From: Brachyhypopomus gauderio
Lineage: Eukaryota; Chordata; Actinopteri; Gymnotiformes; Hypopomidae
Direction: 5' to 3'
Length of the DNA stretch: 64,000 bases
Assembly (NCBI RefSeq): GCF_052324685.1
Contig: NC_135211.1
Location: forward strand, 8,854,914-8,918,913
A program made the translations under genes and the position numbers. Shown in pieces: positions 12,057 to 24,208 of the stretch. Under the pieces are notes generated by a model. It did no database searches, was not told the origin of the DNA, and saw only the letters and a list, made by a program, of their open reading frames with translations. The number at the start of each line of letters is the position of its first letter. Positions within the stretch are counted from its first letter, which is position 1.

Positions 12057-12562
12057 CATGTACGGTTATAAGCCTGCAGACAAAAAACATTTCCAGTCAC
12101 TAACAAAAGTGTAAGAAAAACCTGTTAATGTGACAGATTTAGACAGAACATGAGTCACTTCCTATTTAACAAAGCTCGTCCTGTTTAGAATTAAGTACAT
12201 CTGGATTAGCAGAATATACAGTTTTACTATAAAAACAGACTAAGGGGACCGTTATGATAATATACATGTTTGTAGATTGCAAAAACCTGTTCCGACTGCA
12301 GTTTGCGAAATATGGATCCATATGCTGACAACCTGCTACCACTGGATGGGGATCCTAGTACTGTACTGCTCTATTTAACATACCCTTATACTATACCATA
12401 CGTAATCTCAACTCCGATGTAACCAATGGTTTCTGGACTGTTCCAGATGCACAAGATAGGCATTTTGGTTTGGTTTGGTCTGCAGAGAATAAAGTAGTGC
12501 ACATTCCCTAGATTAAGTCAATACTCCAAAACTCACTAAGTCTATTTCATCATCCTCTAGCA
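12057..12562. other. No feature recognised
   Basis: AT-rich spacer between two transposons; no ORF or repeat structure that I can support. Confidence 0.4.
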
Positions 12563-13422
12563 CAGGGATGGGCAACTTCCATGATAAAGAGGGCCAACAT
12601 TTTTTCAGCACTATTATTGGAGGGCCACATGACCACGCACTTCAAATAATTGGATATAAAAGACACTACAAATTATTCTCAATAAGAACACATTTTAAAT
12701 GAATTCAGATCTGTATGTTTATTGCACCAACATACATCTATTTTCTGCATATAAATGCATTAACATTTCCTTAATAAGCAACAAAGACAAAACATTTGCT
12801 TAATAAAAAAGTACAAAAAGGAATTTGAATTCCTTCATATCAAAGAACTAACCCTAAGCTCACGCTGCGGAGCGAGGAGGCGGACACAAACGCTGAGAAG
12901 AGCGAGATTTAATAAAGGGAATTCCATAAGCGAAGTTGTTTGTACAGGCACGGGTCAAAACGGGAGAGCCATCAAAGTGGTCAACAGGACAGGCAGGAGT
13001 TGTAACAGAAGAGCCATTCACAACGGAGAGAAACAACGGAGACGGAAAATACCAGAACAGCGATGACAGAGATAATCCACAAAACCGAACAAACCACAAA
13101 TAACCGACAACGGGCGAAACACAGAGATACAAGTACACAGGACTAAACTAGACACAACTGAACACAACGACGACATGTGCGTGGCAGACAGAGGGAAACA
13201 AGGGCAACAGACACGCAGGGTGGGATAACCGGGCAAGGAACAACACCGACGACGAACAGGGACACCGGAGTGACAGCTAGGAGAGGGGGGAGTAGCCCTA
13301 TGTGACAAGAACAAAAAAGTCCTGTTTTTTTTCTTTTAATTATTAAATTATTATTGATCTATTTGCGGGCCGCACTGAGTGAGGATGAGGGCCGTGTGCA
13401 GCCCGCCAGTTGCCCATCCCTG
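12563..13422. mobile_element. hAT-type non-autonomous element with exact 8-bp duplication, split by a solo LTR
   Basis: Left end CAGGGATGGGCAACT and right end AGTTGCCCATCCCTG are perfect inverted copies. CTCTAGCA is repeated exactly on both sides (12555-12562 and 13423-13430). Eight-base duplications with CA...TG ends are typical of hAT transposons. After removing the inserted LTR (12849-13307) the element is about 400 bp, too short for a transposase. Confidence 0.85.
12849..13307 (-). mobile_element. Solo LTR, minus orientation, 5-bp duplication AGAAC
   Basis: Flanked by AGAAC at 12844-12848 and 13308-13312. Read on the minus strand it starts TGTCACATAGGG and ends near TTA. It contains AATAAA-like signals (TTTAATAAAGG on plus at 12908). 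It lies wholly within the hAT-type element, so it arrived later. The last dinucleotide is TA rather than CA (minus strand), a point change from the usual LTR end. Confidence 0.75.
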
Positions 13423-14351
13423 CTCTAGCAGATATTATAGCAGGCCACCATGAGATTAGGGGTGCGGGAAAAATTGATTTGAGCTTGAATCGCATTTCTA
13501 ACATTGAACGATTCAGAATCGATTCTCATTTTCAAAAAATCTCATTTTTTTGGGTGCGCGTGTGCCTTCTCAGCCACCGTAGTGCTAGGCAAAACAAGGC
13601 AACAGCTTTGACTATGTGCAGGCATGCTAGTATAGCGGGTTGTGTAGTGTACGGTATTTGTTGTTGCACCGCTAAAGTATGAAGTCCAAGACGGCTCCGC
13701 GGTCTTTGAAAGCAATCATTTGGAAACAATTTTGACCGTCAACCCGGCCCGGATAAGAATGGGCTTGATCGTTTGCACACGCATAAAGACACTACAGATA
13801 ATATTCGGGAGTTACAGTGATTATAACTCCTGGTAAAATAAAGTTAAAATAAAAATAACTTAGTTCATTGAGCACTCTAAATATCTAGTTAGGACAAAAC
13901 TAGACATAATACTGCTGTAATACTGCAAAGTCGTGGTCAGAGGTGAACTTCGTTATAGCCAGTGTGTATTTTATTTAAAATAATTAACACTCTTGAGCCA
14001 CTGTGTGTTTGGACCTAGATAATGCCGTTTGTGATGGATAATTAATGCCTAGCTCTTATTTATGCATAGAAACGTAAATCGACAATATAATCTGTAGCGT
14101 CTTTATGCGGATAAACGAGGGGAGTCGGAATTCGCCACAACACTGTCACACATGAAATGCTACAGACACCGTTCAGCAACTGATCAGTTCAGTTAAATGT
14201 ATTCAGTTTAGTAGATATATCTGGCTTTTAGAAAATACGGTATATATATATTTTTCATCTGTGAAGTGGAAGTTCTAGCAGCTAACGTAAGCCTACCCAT
14301 TTTATTAATGTAACAGCACTTTTATTTTTGCAAGCACTTTCATATATTTTT

Positions 14352-14639
14352 AGGGTTCACACACGTAGTGTGGGAAACCTATTGTAATTGCTCGAATTTT
14401 TCTTTTTTCTTCTTATTAGGGTTCACACACGTAGTGTGGGAAACCTATTGTTATTGTTAGGATTTTTCTTCTTTCTTTCTTTCTTATTATTAGGGTTCAC
14501 ACACGTAGTGTGGGAAACCTATTGTTATTGTTAGGTTTTTTCTTCTTTCTTATTAGGGTTCACACACGTAGTGTGGGAAACCTATTGTTATTGTTAGGTT
14601 TTTTCTTCTTTCTTATTATTATTATTATTTTTCTCCGCA
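14352..14639 (+). repeat. Four tandem copies of the repeat's 5' terminus
   Basis: Starts at 14352, 14418, 14492 and 14555. Each is about 65-75 bp: AGGGTTCACACACGTAGTGT, a short TATTGTAATTG-like stretch, then a T/C-rich run ending in TTATTA. Only the last leads into a full unit. Confidence 0.85.
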
Positions 14640-16133
14640 TAAAACGCATACTGCAGCCTAAACCGTAAGGCCCAGGGAGACCAAACTTGGCAGACTGGTG
14701 TAGTCTGTTTGCGGGACCGTGCTTAAGTACAGACACCCAAATTGGCCTGATGGTGGCGCTATAGCGCAGCATTTTGCGTTTGGGTTCATATCTCCCACCC
14801 CGTAGGTCGTAGAAACAAAATTCCACTTCAGGTGCATTCCTTGGCTCCAGACAAACAAAAAAGCCTCAAGAACCATTAAGCTCCGCCTACTTAGATTTTT
14901 GCTAATTTGCATAATATGCAAAACCTTCTTTTTCATACTAGTCCCTGGTTTTTCATCTGATCACCACAATCTTGGTGTCAAAATATTCACAAGAATCTCA
15001 TTATCAAGGAACATCAACAAAACTGTGACATTGGTATACAGTCTGGTTGTCACATGTCAATCAATAGCTCTGAGGCGTGGCCAAATTGACTTCAGCAGCT
15101 ATATCTCAGCATTGCTTTGACCTATCTTTATGAAAATTTATCAGTTGTTAGGGCACATGACTCAGAGGTCACAGGTCAAAGCTGGCCACGATTGTCCAAA
15201 AGGGGGCGCTATAACATGGGGAAATTTGTTTCTCAGAAACCATTAGTCACATCAAGCCCAAACTTTACAGGCATCATCAGGGGCCCAAGTGGTATCAAGG
15301 CACACAATGATGACCTCATCACTCAAAAAACATGGCCGCCATGAGCCAATTAATTTTTATTTGAATTAATTGGCCATTTGACAGACTTACCATTGGCCAA
15401 TCAACATGAAACCTCATCACTGTGCATATCCCAGGACTATGTGTCATACTGTGCAGTGTTGAAACATTTGGCCACTAGGTGGCGCTATTTGTGAAAATCA
15501 TGCATAACTCCTCCAAATTTTCACTTAGGAACATGCAACTTGTTTCTTTTTATACCTTGCAGTAGACCTGACAACTTTGCAATTACAAGTCCTATTAAAA
15601 AATGCATACTTTTGTCACATTCATCAATTGTTTGAAAATAGCTCTTTAAGAACTAGTCCTAGGAATTTGATCCAATGATGGCAAAAATGGCATAGGCATA
15701 ATCAGTAGACACTGTAGTTAACTAAATATGGAAAAAATATTGCATTTTTATTTTTCTGATTGGTCAATTTTTCCATTATATCCTTCTGGCCATGCCATAA
15801 ATGACCTTTATTGCTATAACTCATAAACCATGTAAGTGATCAACTCCCAATTTGAAAGGCTTTTATACACTGAAGTCCTTGAGTGAAATGTCTTTTATAT
15901 CCTGAAGTCCTTGTGAAGTCCATGGTTGAATTGAATGTTTTGTCACATTGATTTACTTATGCATTTTTTCCACTCAAACAGCTTCTATTCACTTTTGGGT
16001 CTAAAGGACCTATTGGGCTTCTTTTTGCCTATTGAGGCCAAGAGGCCAATTTGTTGGTCTAAAAGACCCTTTGGGCTTTTTTGCCTTTTTTTGTGTGAAC
16101 CCGCCAATCGCCGCTTGCGGCTATATTTATTAT
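14555..16133 (+). repeat. Array unit 1
   Basis: Complete 5' hairpin and 3' end. Nearly identical to unit 2 at an offset of 1511 bases over about 1.25 kb (14641-15890); I saw only a handful of single-base differences. It then lacks about 400 bases present in unit 2 before rejoining at TTGAATTGAATGTTTTGTCAC. Confidence 0.75.
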
Positions 16134-18033
16134 TATTATTTTTCTCCGCATAAAACGCATACTGCAGCCTAAACCGTAAGGCCCAGGGAGACCAAACTTG
16201 GCAGACTGGTGTAGTCTGTTTGCGGGACCGTGCTTAAGTACAGACACCCAAATTGGCCTGATGGTGGCGCTATAGCGCAGCATTTTGCGTTTGGGTTCAT
16301 ATCTCCCAACCCGTAGGTCGTAGAAACAAAATTCCACTTCAGGTGCATTCCTTGGCTCCAGACAAACAAAAAAGCCTCAAGAACCATTAAGCTCCGCCTA
16401 CTTAGATTTTTGCTAATTTGCATAATATGCAAAACCTACTTTTTCATACTAGTCCCTGGTTTTTCATCTGATCACCACAATCTTGGTGTCAAAATATTCA
16501 CAAGAATCTCATTATCAAGGAACATCAACAAAACTGTGACATTGGTATACAGTCTGGTTGTCACATGTCAATCAATAGCTCTGAGGCGTGGCCAAATTGA
16601 CTTCAGCAGCTATATCTCAGCATTGCTTTGACCTATCTTTATGAAAATTTATCAGTTGTTAGGGCACATGACTCAGAGGTCACAGGTCAAAGCTGGCCAC
16701 GATTGTCCAAAAGGGGGCGCTATAACATGGGGAAATTTGTTTCTCAGAAACCATTAGTCACATCAAGCCCAAACTTTACAGGCATCATCAGGGGCCCAAG
16801 TGGTATCAAGGCACACAATGATGACCTCATCACTCAAAAAACATGGCCGCCATGAGCCAATTAATTTTTATTTGAATTAATTGGCCATTTGACAGACTTA
16901 CCATTGGCCAATCAACATGAAACCTCATCACTGTGCATATCCCAGGACTATGTGTCATACTGTGCAGTGTTGAAACATTTGGCCACTAGGTGGCGCTATT
17001 TGTGAAAATCATGCATAACTCCTCCAAATTTTCACTTAGGAACATGCAACTTGTTTCATTTTATACCTTGCAGTAGACCTGACAACTTTGCAATTACAAG
17101 TCCTATTAAAAAATGCATACTTTTGTCACATTCATCAATTGTTTGAAAATAGCTCTTTAAGAACTAGTCCTAGGAATTTGATCCAATGATGGCAAAAATG
17201 GCATAGGCATAATCAGTAGACACTGTAGTTAACTAAATATGGAAAAAATATTGCATTTTTATTTTTCTGATTGGTCAATTTTTCCATTATATCCTTCTGG
17301 CCATGCCATAAATGACCTTTATTGCTATAACTCATAAACCATGTAAGTGATCAACTCCCAATTTGAAAGGCTTTTATACACTGAAGTCCTTGTGAGGTAG
17401 GCCAAGTTTGGTTCAAATTGGCCTGTTGGAGGCGCTACAGTACCCAAAAACCTGAGAAATCATAAAAACTCACGCAGCAATCTTGTTATGCAGAATACAG
17501 ACAAGTAATGGGGCTTGTATGATTCAGATCAATGAGGTCTATAACATTGCAAATACAACTCATAACAAAAAGTGCACTGCCTGACCAGAAATGAACCTTT
17601 TAATTCACCAAAATGTCATTGCATTACTGAGATTAATGAGATATCAGTATGATAGTACTTGGGCTCCATCTAGTGGCCAAACACCGAAACTGACTGAAAA
17701 CAATTGCTCACATGAAACACCACACAAATGCACACAATGCTGATCTCAGCATGTGATTTAGTTCCGTGATCTGAATCATTTTGCCAATACACATTATTTT
17801 GATCCTTTTGGGCCTTTAGTGCCTCAGTTGAATTGAATGTTTTGTCACATTGATTTACTTATGCATTTTTTCCAATCAAACAGCTTCTATTCACTTTTGG
17901 GTCTAAAGGACCTATTGGGCTTCTTTTTGCCTATTGAGGCCAAGAGGCCAATTTGTTGGTCTAAAAGACCCTTTGGGCTTTTTTGCCTTTTTTTGTGTGA
18001 ACCCGCCAATCGCCGCTTGCGGCTATATTTATT
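16134..18033 (+). repeat. Array unit 2, lacks the 5' hairpin
   Basis: Begins directly with the TTATTATTATTTTTCTCCGC junction after the unit 1 end, so the 5' terminal module is absent. It retains the segment around GGAGGCGCTACAGTACCC (about 17430) that unit 1 has lost. Confidence 0.75.
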
Positions 18034-20655
18034 AGGGTTCACACACATAGTGTGGGAACCCTATTGTAATTGTTAGGATTTTTCTTTCTTCTTCTTCTTC
18101 TTATTATTATTATTCTTTTGCCCATTTTTTGACCTAAAACGCATTGTGCAGCCTAGACCGTAAGGCCTAGAAACACCAAACTTGGCAAATTGATAATGTA
18201 TGGTCCAAGGACCAGACTCAAGTACAGAGACCCACATTGGCCTGATGGTGGCGCTATAGCACACCATTTTGTCGTTTGGTCCATATCTCCCAATCCGTAA
18301 GTCATAGAAACAAAATTCCACTTTTTATGGATTCCTTGGCAAAATTCAATAGGACTATTCATATACAACCATTAAGCTCCGCCTACTTAGATTTTTTGCT
18401 AATTTGCATAATATGCAAAACCTATTTTTTTATACTAGTCCCTGGTTTTTTATCTGATCACCACAATCTTGGTGTCAAAATATTCACAAGAATCTCATTG
18501 TCAATGAATATCAACAAAACTGTGACATTGGTATACAGTCTGACTGTCACATGTCAATCAATAGCTCTGAGGCATGGCTAAATTTACTTCAGCAGCTATA
18601 TCTCAGCAATGCTTTGACCAATCTTCATGAAAATTTATCAGTTGTTAGGGCACATGACTCAGAGGTCACAGGTCAAAGCTGGCCACGATTGTCCAATAGG
18701 GGGCGCTATAACATGAGGAAATTTGTTTCTCAGAAACCATTAGTCACATCAAGCCCAAACTTTACAGACGTCATCAGGGGCCCAAGTGGTATCAAGGCAC
18801 ACAATGATGACCTCATCACTCAAAAAACATGGCCGCCATAAGCCAATTAATTTTAATTTTAATTAATTGGCCATTTGGCAGACTTACCATAGGTACATAC
18901 ACATGAAACTGACATGGTATGTTCATGTACACACCCTCTAAGACATACTCATGTTAGAAGGGAATTGCACCACTAGGTGGCGCTATACTAGAAAATCCAC
19001 AATTTCTCCTACATATTTTCACTTATCAAGAAATGCTTGCACTCATATGATTGTATGCAGAATTCCTAGCAACTTTGTAATTACATGTGCTTTGCAAAAA
19101 TGTACCACTTTTTCACTATTATCAAATATATATAACTTGTCATTTTCATACTAGTCCTAGCATTTTAACTCCATCCCCTTTAAATCACACCTTGTAATAC
19201 TCAGCAGACTCTGAAATGCTAAGATTAGGGAGAAAATCCTAAGGTTTTCACAAATTAATATTTTTCATATGCATCACAATGCTACCATCGTAACACATCA
19301 AATTCACAGTTCAATAACTACACCATAGTATGTCTGATTGTTATGAAAATTGACATCCACATTCACATGACCATTGTGGTGCTGTGTGCCAAGTTTGAGC
19401 CAAATCCATCCACAAACAGCTCTACAGTGAATATTTTCATTTTCCATACTGAGCTGTGCAGGGAGAAGACGAGAGCTGCTCAGCCCACACGCACGTGCCA
19501 TTCTCGCACACGCTGCCCCCCTCCTCCACTCTCCCATCCTTCTAACATTTTACAACCCTTGGGCTCTCCCTCCTCCCTCTCTCTCTTTCACATGCACTCA
19601 CAAAAACAAAGGCCTCTCTGGCCTATAGGTTTTACATACACACTAATTCTAGCCATTACTACCAATTACCCAGTGACTAATATACAGATATTTAGCTTCT
19701 TTTTTCCACACACCCTCACACATGACTTCCTATATGCTTCATATATACATTTCTCTAGCCATTTCCAACACACTAACTGATATTATCTTCATTTTTCCAT
19801 CCACACTCTCAACTCATGCCCTCTATACATCCTGAAATGACATAAGAGAGGACAGACATATGTAATTCACATTTCACACACAACCTCTATATAACTGCAT
19901 GCTTTACTTATCATCAAAGTCTTGTTAGATACACATTTCTAGTGGCCTCCCTACTATGGGCACAACAGTGAGAACATGTCAGAGTAGGGATGAGAACATC
20001 ATGAACAGGCAAAGATAAGAATATTTGTGTTATTTTATTGTATAGTAAGCCATCACTCTTTGGTTTGTTTGAGATTCACATGTGACAGATTTTGTCAGCT
20101 AAATGAAAAGGGTTAAAGAGTGGTGTTTACATGTGGGGCATTAACAAGAGCTCTCCTGCTGCTATGTTCACAACTTCTGACAAATTCAGCCAAAGGTATA
20201 TTTATTTGACTAGGCCCCTGGGTCAGTGTGTCAGTGCTTTTAACCTAATCTCAGCATTTGATTTAGTTGTATGGTCTGAATCATTTTGTTTAATATCTTC
20301 CACACTGTATGGCCTAGAAACAAAATTCTACTTCAGCTGTATTCCTTTGCTCAAGCCAACCAAAAAAGCCTCAAGAAGCCCTTACTGCATACATGAAAAA
20401 ACACACAAACACACACATACAAAGCTAATCACAGCATTTGATTAACTTCTAAGATCTGAATCATTTTGCCATGACATTTTGTTTTGATCTTTTGGGCCTT
20501 TATTGCCCCAGTTGAATAATTTTTTGCAAATTACTTTATCTGTCCATTTTTTGGACTGAAGTAGCTTCATATCACTTGTTGGTCTAAAAGACCCTTTGGG
20601 CTTTTGTGCCTTTTTTTGTGTGAACCCGCCAATCGCCGCTTGCGGCTATATTTAT
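18034..20655 (+). repeat. Array unit 3, complete 5' end, with a CT/CA-rich middle
   Basis: Has the 5' hairpin (ACACATAGTGTG). Its first 350 bases are diverged from units 1 and 2. A middle part (about 18880-20560) with short CA- and CT-rich stretches is shared with unit 4. Confidence 0.75.
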
Positions 20656-23600
20656 TATTATTTTTCTCCGCATAAAACGCATACTGCAGCCTAGACCGTA
20701 AGGCCCAGGGAGACCAAACTTGGCAGACTGGTGTAGTCTGTTTGCGGGACCGTGCTTAAGTACAGACACCCAAATTGGCCTGATGGTGGCGCTATAGCGC
20801 AGCATTTTGCGTTTGGGTTCATATCTCCCACCCCGTAGGTCCTAGAAACAAAATTCCACTTCAGGTGCATTCCTTGGCTCCAGACAAACAAAAAAGCCTC
20901 AAGAACCATTAAGCTCCGCCTACTTAGATTTTTTGCTAATTTGCATAATATGCAAAACCTACTTTTTTATACTAGTCCCTGGTTTTTCATCTGATCACCA
21001 CAATCTTGGTGTCAAAATATTCACAAGAATCTCATTATCAAGGAACATCAACAAAACTGTGACATTGGTATACAGTCTGGTTGTCACATGTCAATCAATA
21101 GCTCTGAGGCGTGGCCAAATTGACTTCAGCAGCTATATCTCAGCAATGCTTTGACCTATCTTTATGAAAATTTATCAGTTGTTAGGGCACATGACTCGGA
21201 GGTCACAGGTCAAAGCTGGCCACGATTGTCCAATAGGGGGCGCTATAACATGGGGAAATTTGTTTCTCAGAAACCATTAGTCACATCAAGCCCAAACTTT
21301 ACAGACGTCATCAGGGGCCCAAGTGGTATCAAGGCACACAATGATGACCTCATCACTCAAAAAACATGGCCGCCATAAGCCAATTAATTTTAATTTTAAT
21401 TAATTGGCCATTTGACAGACTTACCATAGGTACATACACATGAAACTGACATGGTATGTTCATGTACACACCCTCTAAGACATACTCATGTTAGAAGGGA
21501 ATTGCACCACTAGGTGGCGCTATACTAGAAAATCCAGAATTTCTCCTACATATTTTCACTTATCAAGAAATGCTTGCACTCATATGATTGTATGCAGAAT
21601 TCCTAGCAACTTTCTAATTACATGTGCTTTGCAAAAATGTACCACTTTTTCACTATTATCAAATATATATAACTTGTCATTTTCATACTAGTCCTAGCAT
21701 TTTAACTCCATCACCTTTACATCACACCTTGTAATACTCAGCAGACTCTGAAATGCTAAGATTAGCAAGAAAATCCTAAGGTTTTCACAAATTAATATTT
21801 TTCATATACATCACAATGCTACCATCGTAACACATCAAATTCACAGTTCAATAACTACGCCATAGTATGCCTGATTGTTATGAAAACTGACATCCACATT
21901 CACATGACCATTGTGGTGAAGTGTGCCAAGTTTGAGCCAAATCCGCCTGCAAACGGCTCTACAGTGAATATTTTCATTTTCCATACTGACCAGTGCAGGG
22001 AGGCATAGACAGCTGCTAAGACACGCACGTTCTCACACACGCTGCCCCCCTCCTCCACTCCCCCATGCTTCTAACACTTTACAACCCTTGGGCTCTCCCT
22101 CCCCCTCTCTCTCTTTCACATGCACTCACACAAACAAAGGCCTCTCTGGCCTATAGGTTTTACATACACACTAATTCTAGCCATTACTACCAATTACCCA
22201 GTGACTAATATACAGATATTTAGCTTCTTTTTTTCCACACACCCTCACACAGGACTTCCTATATGCTTCATATATACATTTCTCTTCCATTTCCAACACA
22301 CTAACTGATATTTAGCTTCATTTTTCCATCCACACTCTCAACTCATGCCCTCTATACATCCTGAAATGACATAAGAGAGGACAGAGATATGTAATTCACA
22401 TTTCACACACAACCTCTATATAACTGCATGCTTTACTTATCATCAAAGTCTTGTTAGATACACATTCCTAGTGGCCTCCCTACTATGGGCACAACAGTGA
22501 GAACATGTCAGAGTAGGGATGAGAACATCATGAACAGGCAAAGATAAGAATATTTGTGTTATTTTATTGTATAGTAACCCATCACTCTGGTTTGTTTGAG
22601 AATCACATGTGACATATTTTGTCAGCTAAATGAAAAGGGTTAAAGAGTGGTGTTTACATGTGGGGCATTAACCAGAGCTCTCCTGCTGCTATGTTCACAA
22701 CATCAGTCAAATTCAGCCAAAGGTATATTTATTTGACTAGGCCCCTGGGTCAGTGTGTCAGTACTTTTAACCTAATCTCAGCATTTGATTTAGTTGTATT
22801 GTCTGAACCATTTTGCTAATATCTTCCACACTGTATGGCCTAGAAACAAAATTGTACTTCAGCTGTATTCCTTTGCTCAAGCCAACCAAAAAAGCCTCAA
22901 GAAGCCCTTACTGCATACATGAAAAAACACACACACACATACAAAGCTAATCACAGCTTTTGATTAACTTCTATGATCTGAATCATTTTGCCAATACATT
23001 TTGTTTTGATCTTTTGGGCCTTTATTGCCTCAGTTGAATAAGACACGCACGTTTGCCATTCTCACACACGCTGCCCCCCTCCTCCACTCCCCCATGCTTC
23101 TAACACTTTACAACCCTTGGGCTCTCCCTCCTCCCTCTCTCTCTTTCACATGCACTCACAAAAACAAAGGCCTCTCTGGCCTATAGGTTTCACATACACA
23201 CTAATTCTAGCCATTACTGTCAATTACCCAGTGACTAATATACAGATATTTAGCTGCTTTTTTCCACACACCCTCACACAGGACTTCCTATATGCTACAT
23301 ATATACATTTCTCTAGCCATTTCCAACACACTAACTGATATTTAGCTTCATTTTTCCATCCACACTCTCAACTCGTGCCCTCTATACATCCTGAAATGAC
23401 ATGAGAGGACAGAGATATGTAATTCACATTTCACACACAACCTCTATATAACTGCATGCTTTACTTATCATCAAAGTCTTGTTAGATACACATTCCTAGT
23501 GGCCTCCCTACTATGGGCACAACAGTGAGAACATGTCAGAGTAGGGATGAGAACATCATGAACAGGCAAAGATAAGAATATTTGTGTTATTTTATTGTAT

Positions 23601-24208
23601 AGTAAGCCATCACTCTTTGGTTTGTTTGAGATTCACATGTGACAGATTTTGTCAGCTAAATGAAAAGGGTTAAATAGTGGGGTTTACATGTGGGGCATTA
23701 ACAAGAGCTCTCCTGCTGCTATGTTCACAACTTCTGACAAATTCAGCCAAAGGTATATTTATTTGACTAGGCCCCTGGGTTAGTGTGTCAGTGCTTTTAA
23801 CCTAATCTCAGCATTTGATTTAGTTGTATGGTCTGAATCATTTTGCTAATATCTTCCACACTGTATGGCCTAGAAACAAAATTCTACTTCAGCTGTATTC
23901 CTTTGCTCAAGCCAACCAAAAAACCCTCAAGAAGCCCTTACTGCATACATGAAAAAACACACAAACACACACATACAAAGCTAATCACAGCACTGATTAA
24001 CTTCTATGATCTGAATCATTTTGCCATTACATTTTGCTTTGATCTTTTGGGCCTTTATTGCCCCAGTTGAATAATTTTTTGCAAATTACTTTATCTGTCC
24101 ATTTTTTGGACTGAAGTAGCTTCATATCACTTGTTGGTCTAAAAGACCCTTTGGGCTTTTGTGCCTTTTTTTGTGTGAACCCGCCAATCGCCGCTTGCGG
24201 CTATTTTT
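20656..24208 (+). repeat. Array unit 4 with an internal 1-kb tandem duplication
   Basis: Lacks the 5' hairpin. The part from about 22015 (AGACACGCACGTTCTCACAC) to 23038 is repeated from 23041 (AGACACGCACGTTTGCCATT) to about 24065. This direct duplication explains its extra length compared with unit 3. Confidence 0.75.

Noticed and set aside
14352..14639. Regularly spaced repeats resembling a CRISPR array
   Set aside because: The repeats are the 5' end of an interspersed element, spacers are T/C-rich variants of one sequence, and the genome is eukaryotic.
16095..16130. 3' hairpin GCCGCTTGCGGC as a Helitron end
   Set aside because: No CTRR after the hairpin and no TC start; the ends are instead inverted GGGTTCACAC/GTGTGAACCC.
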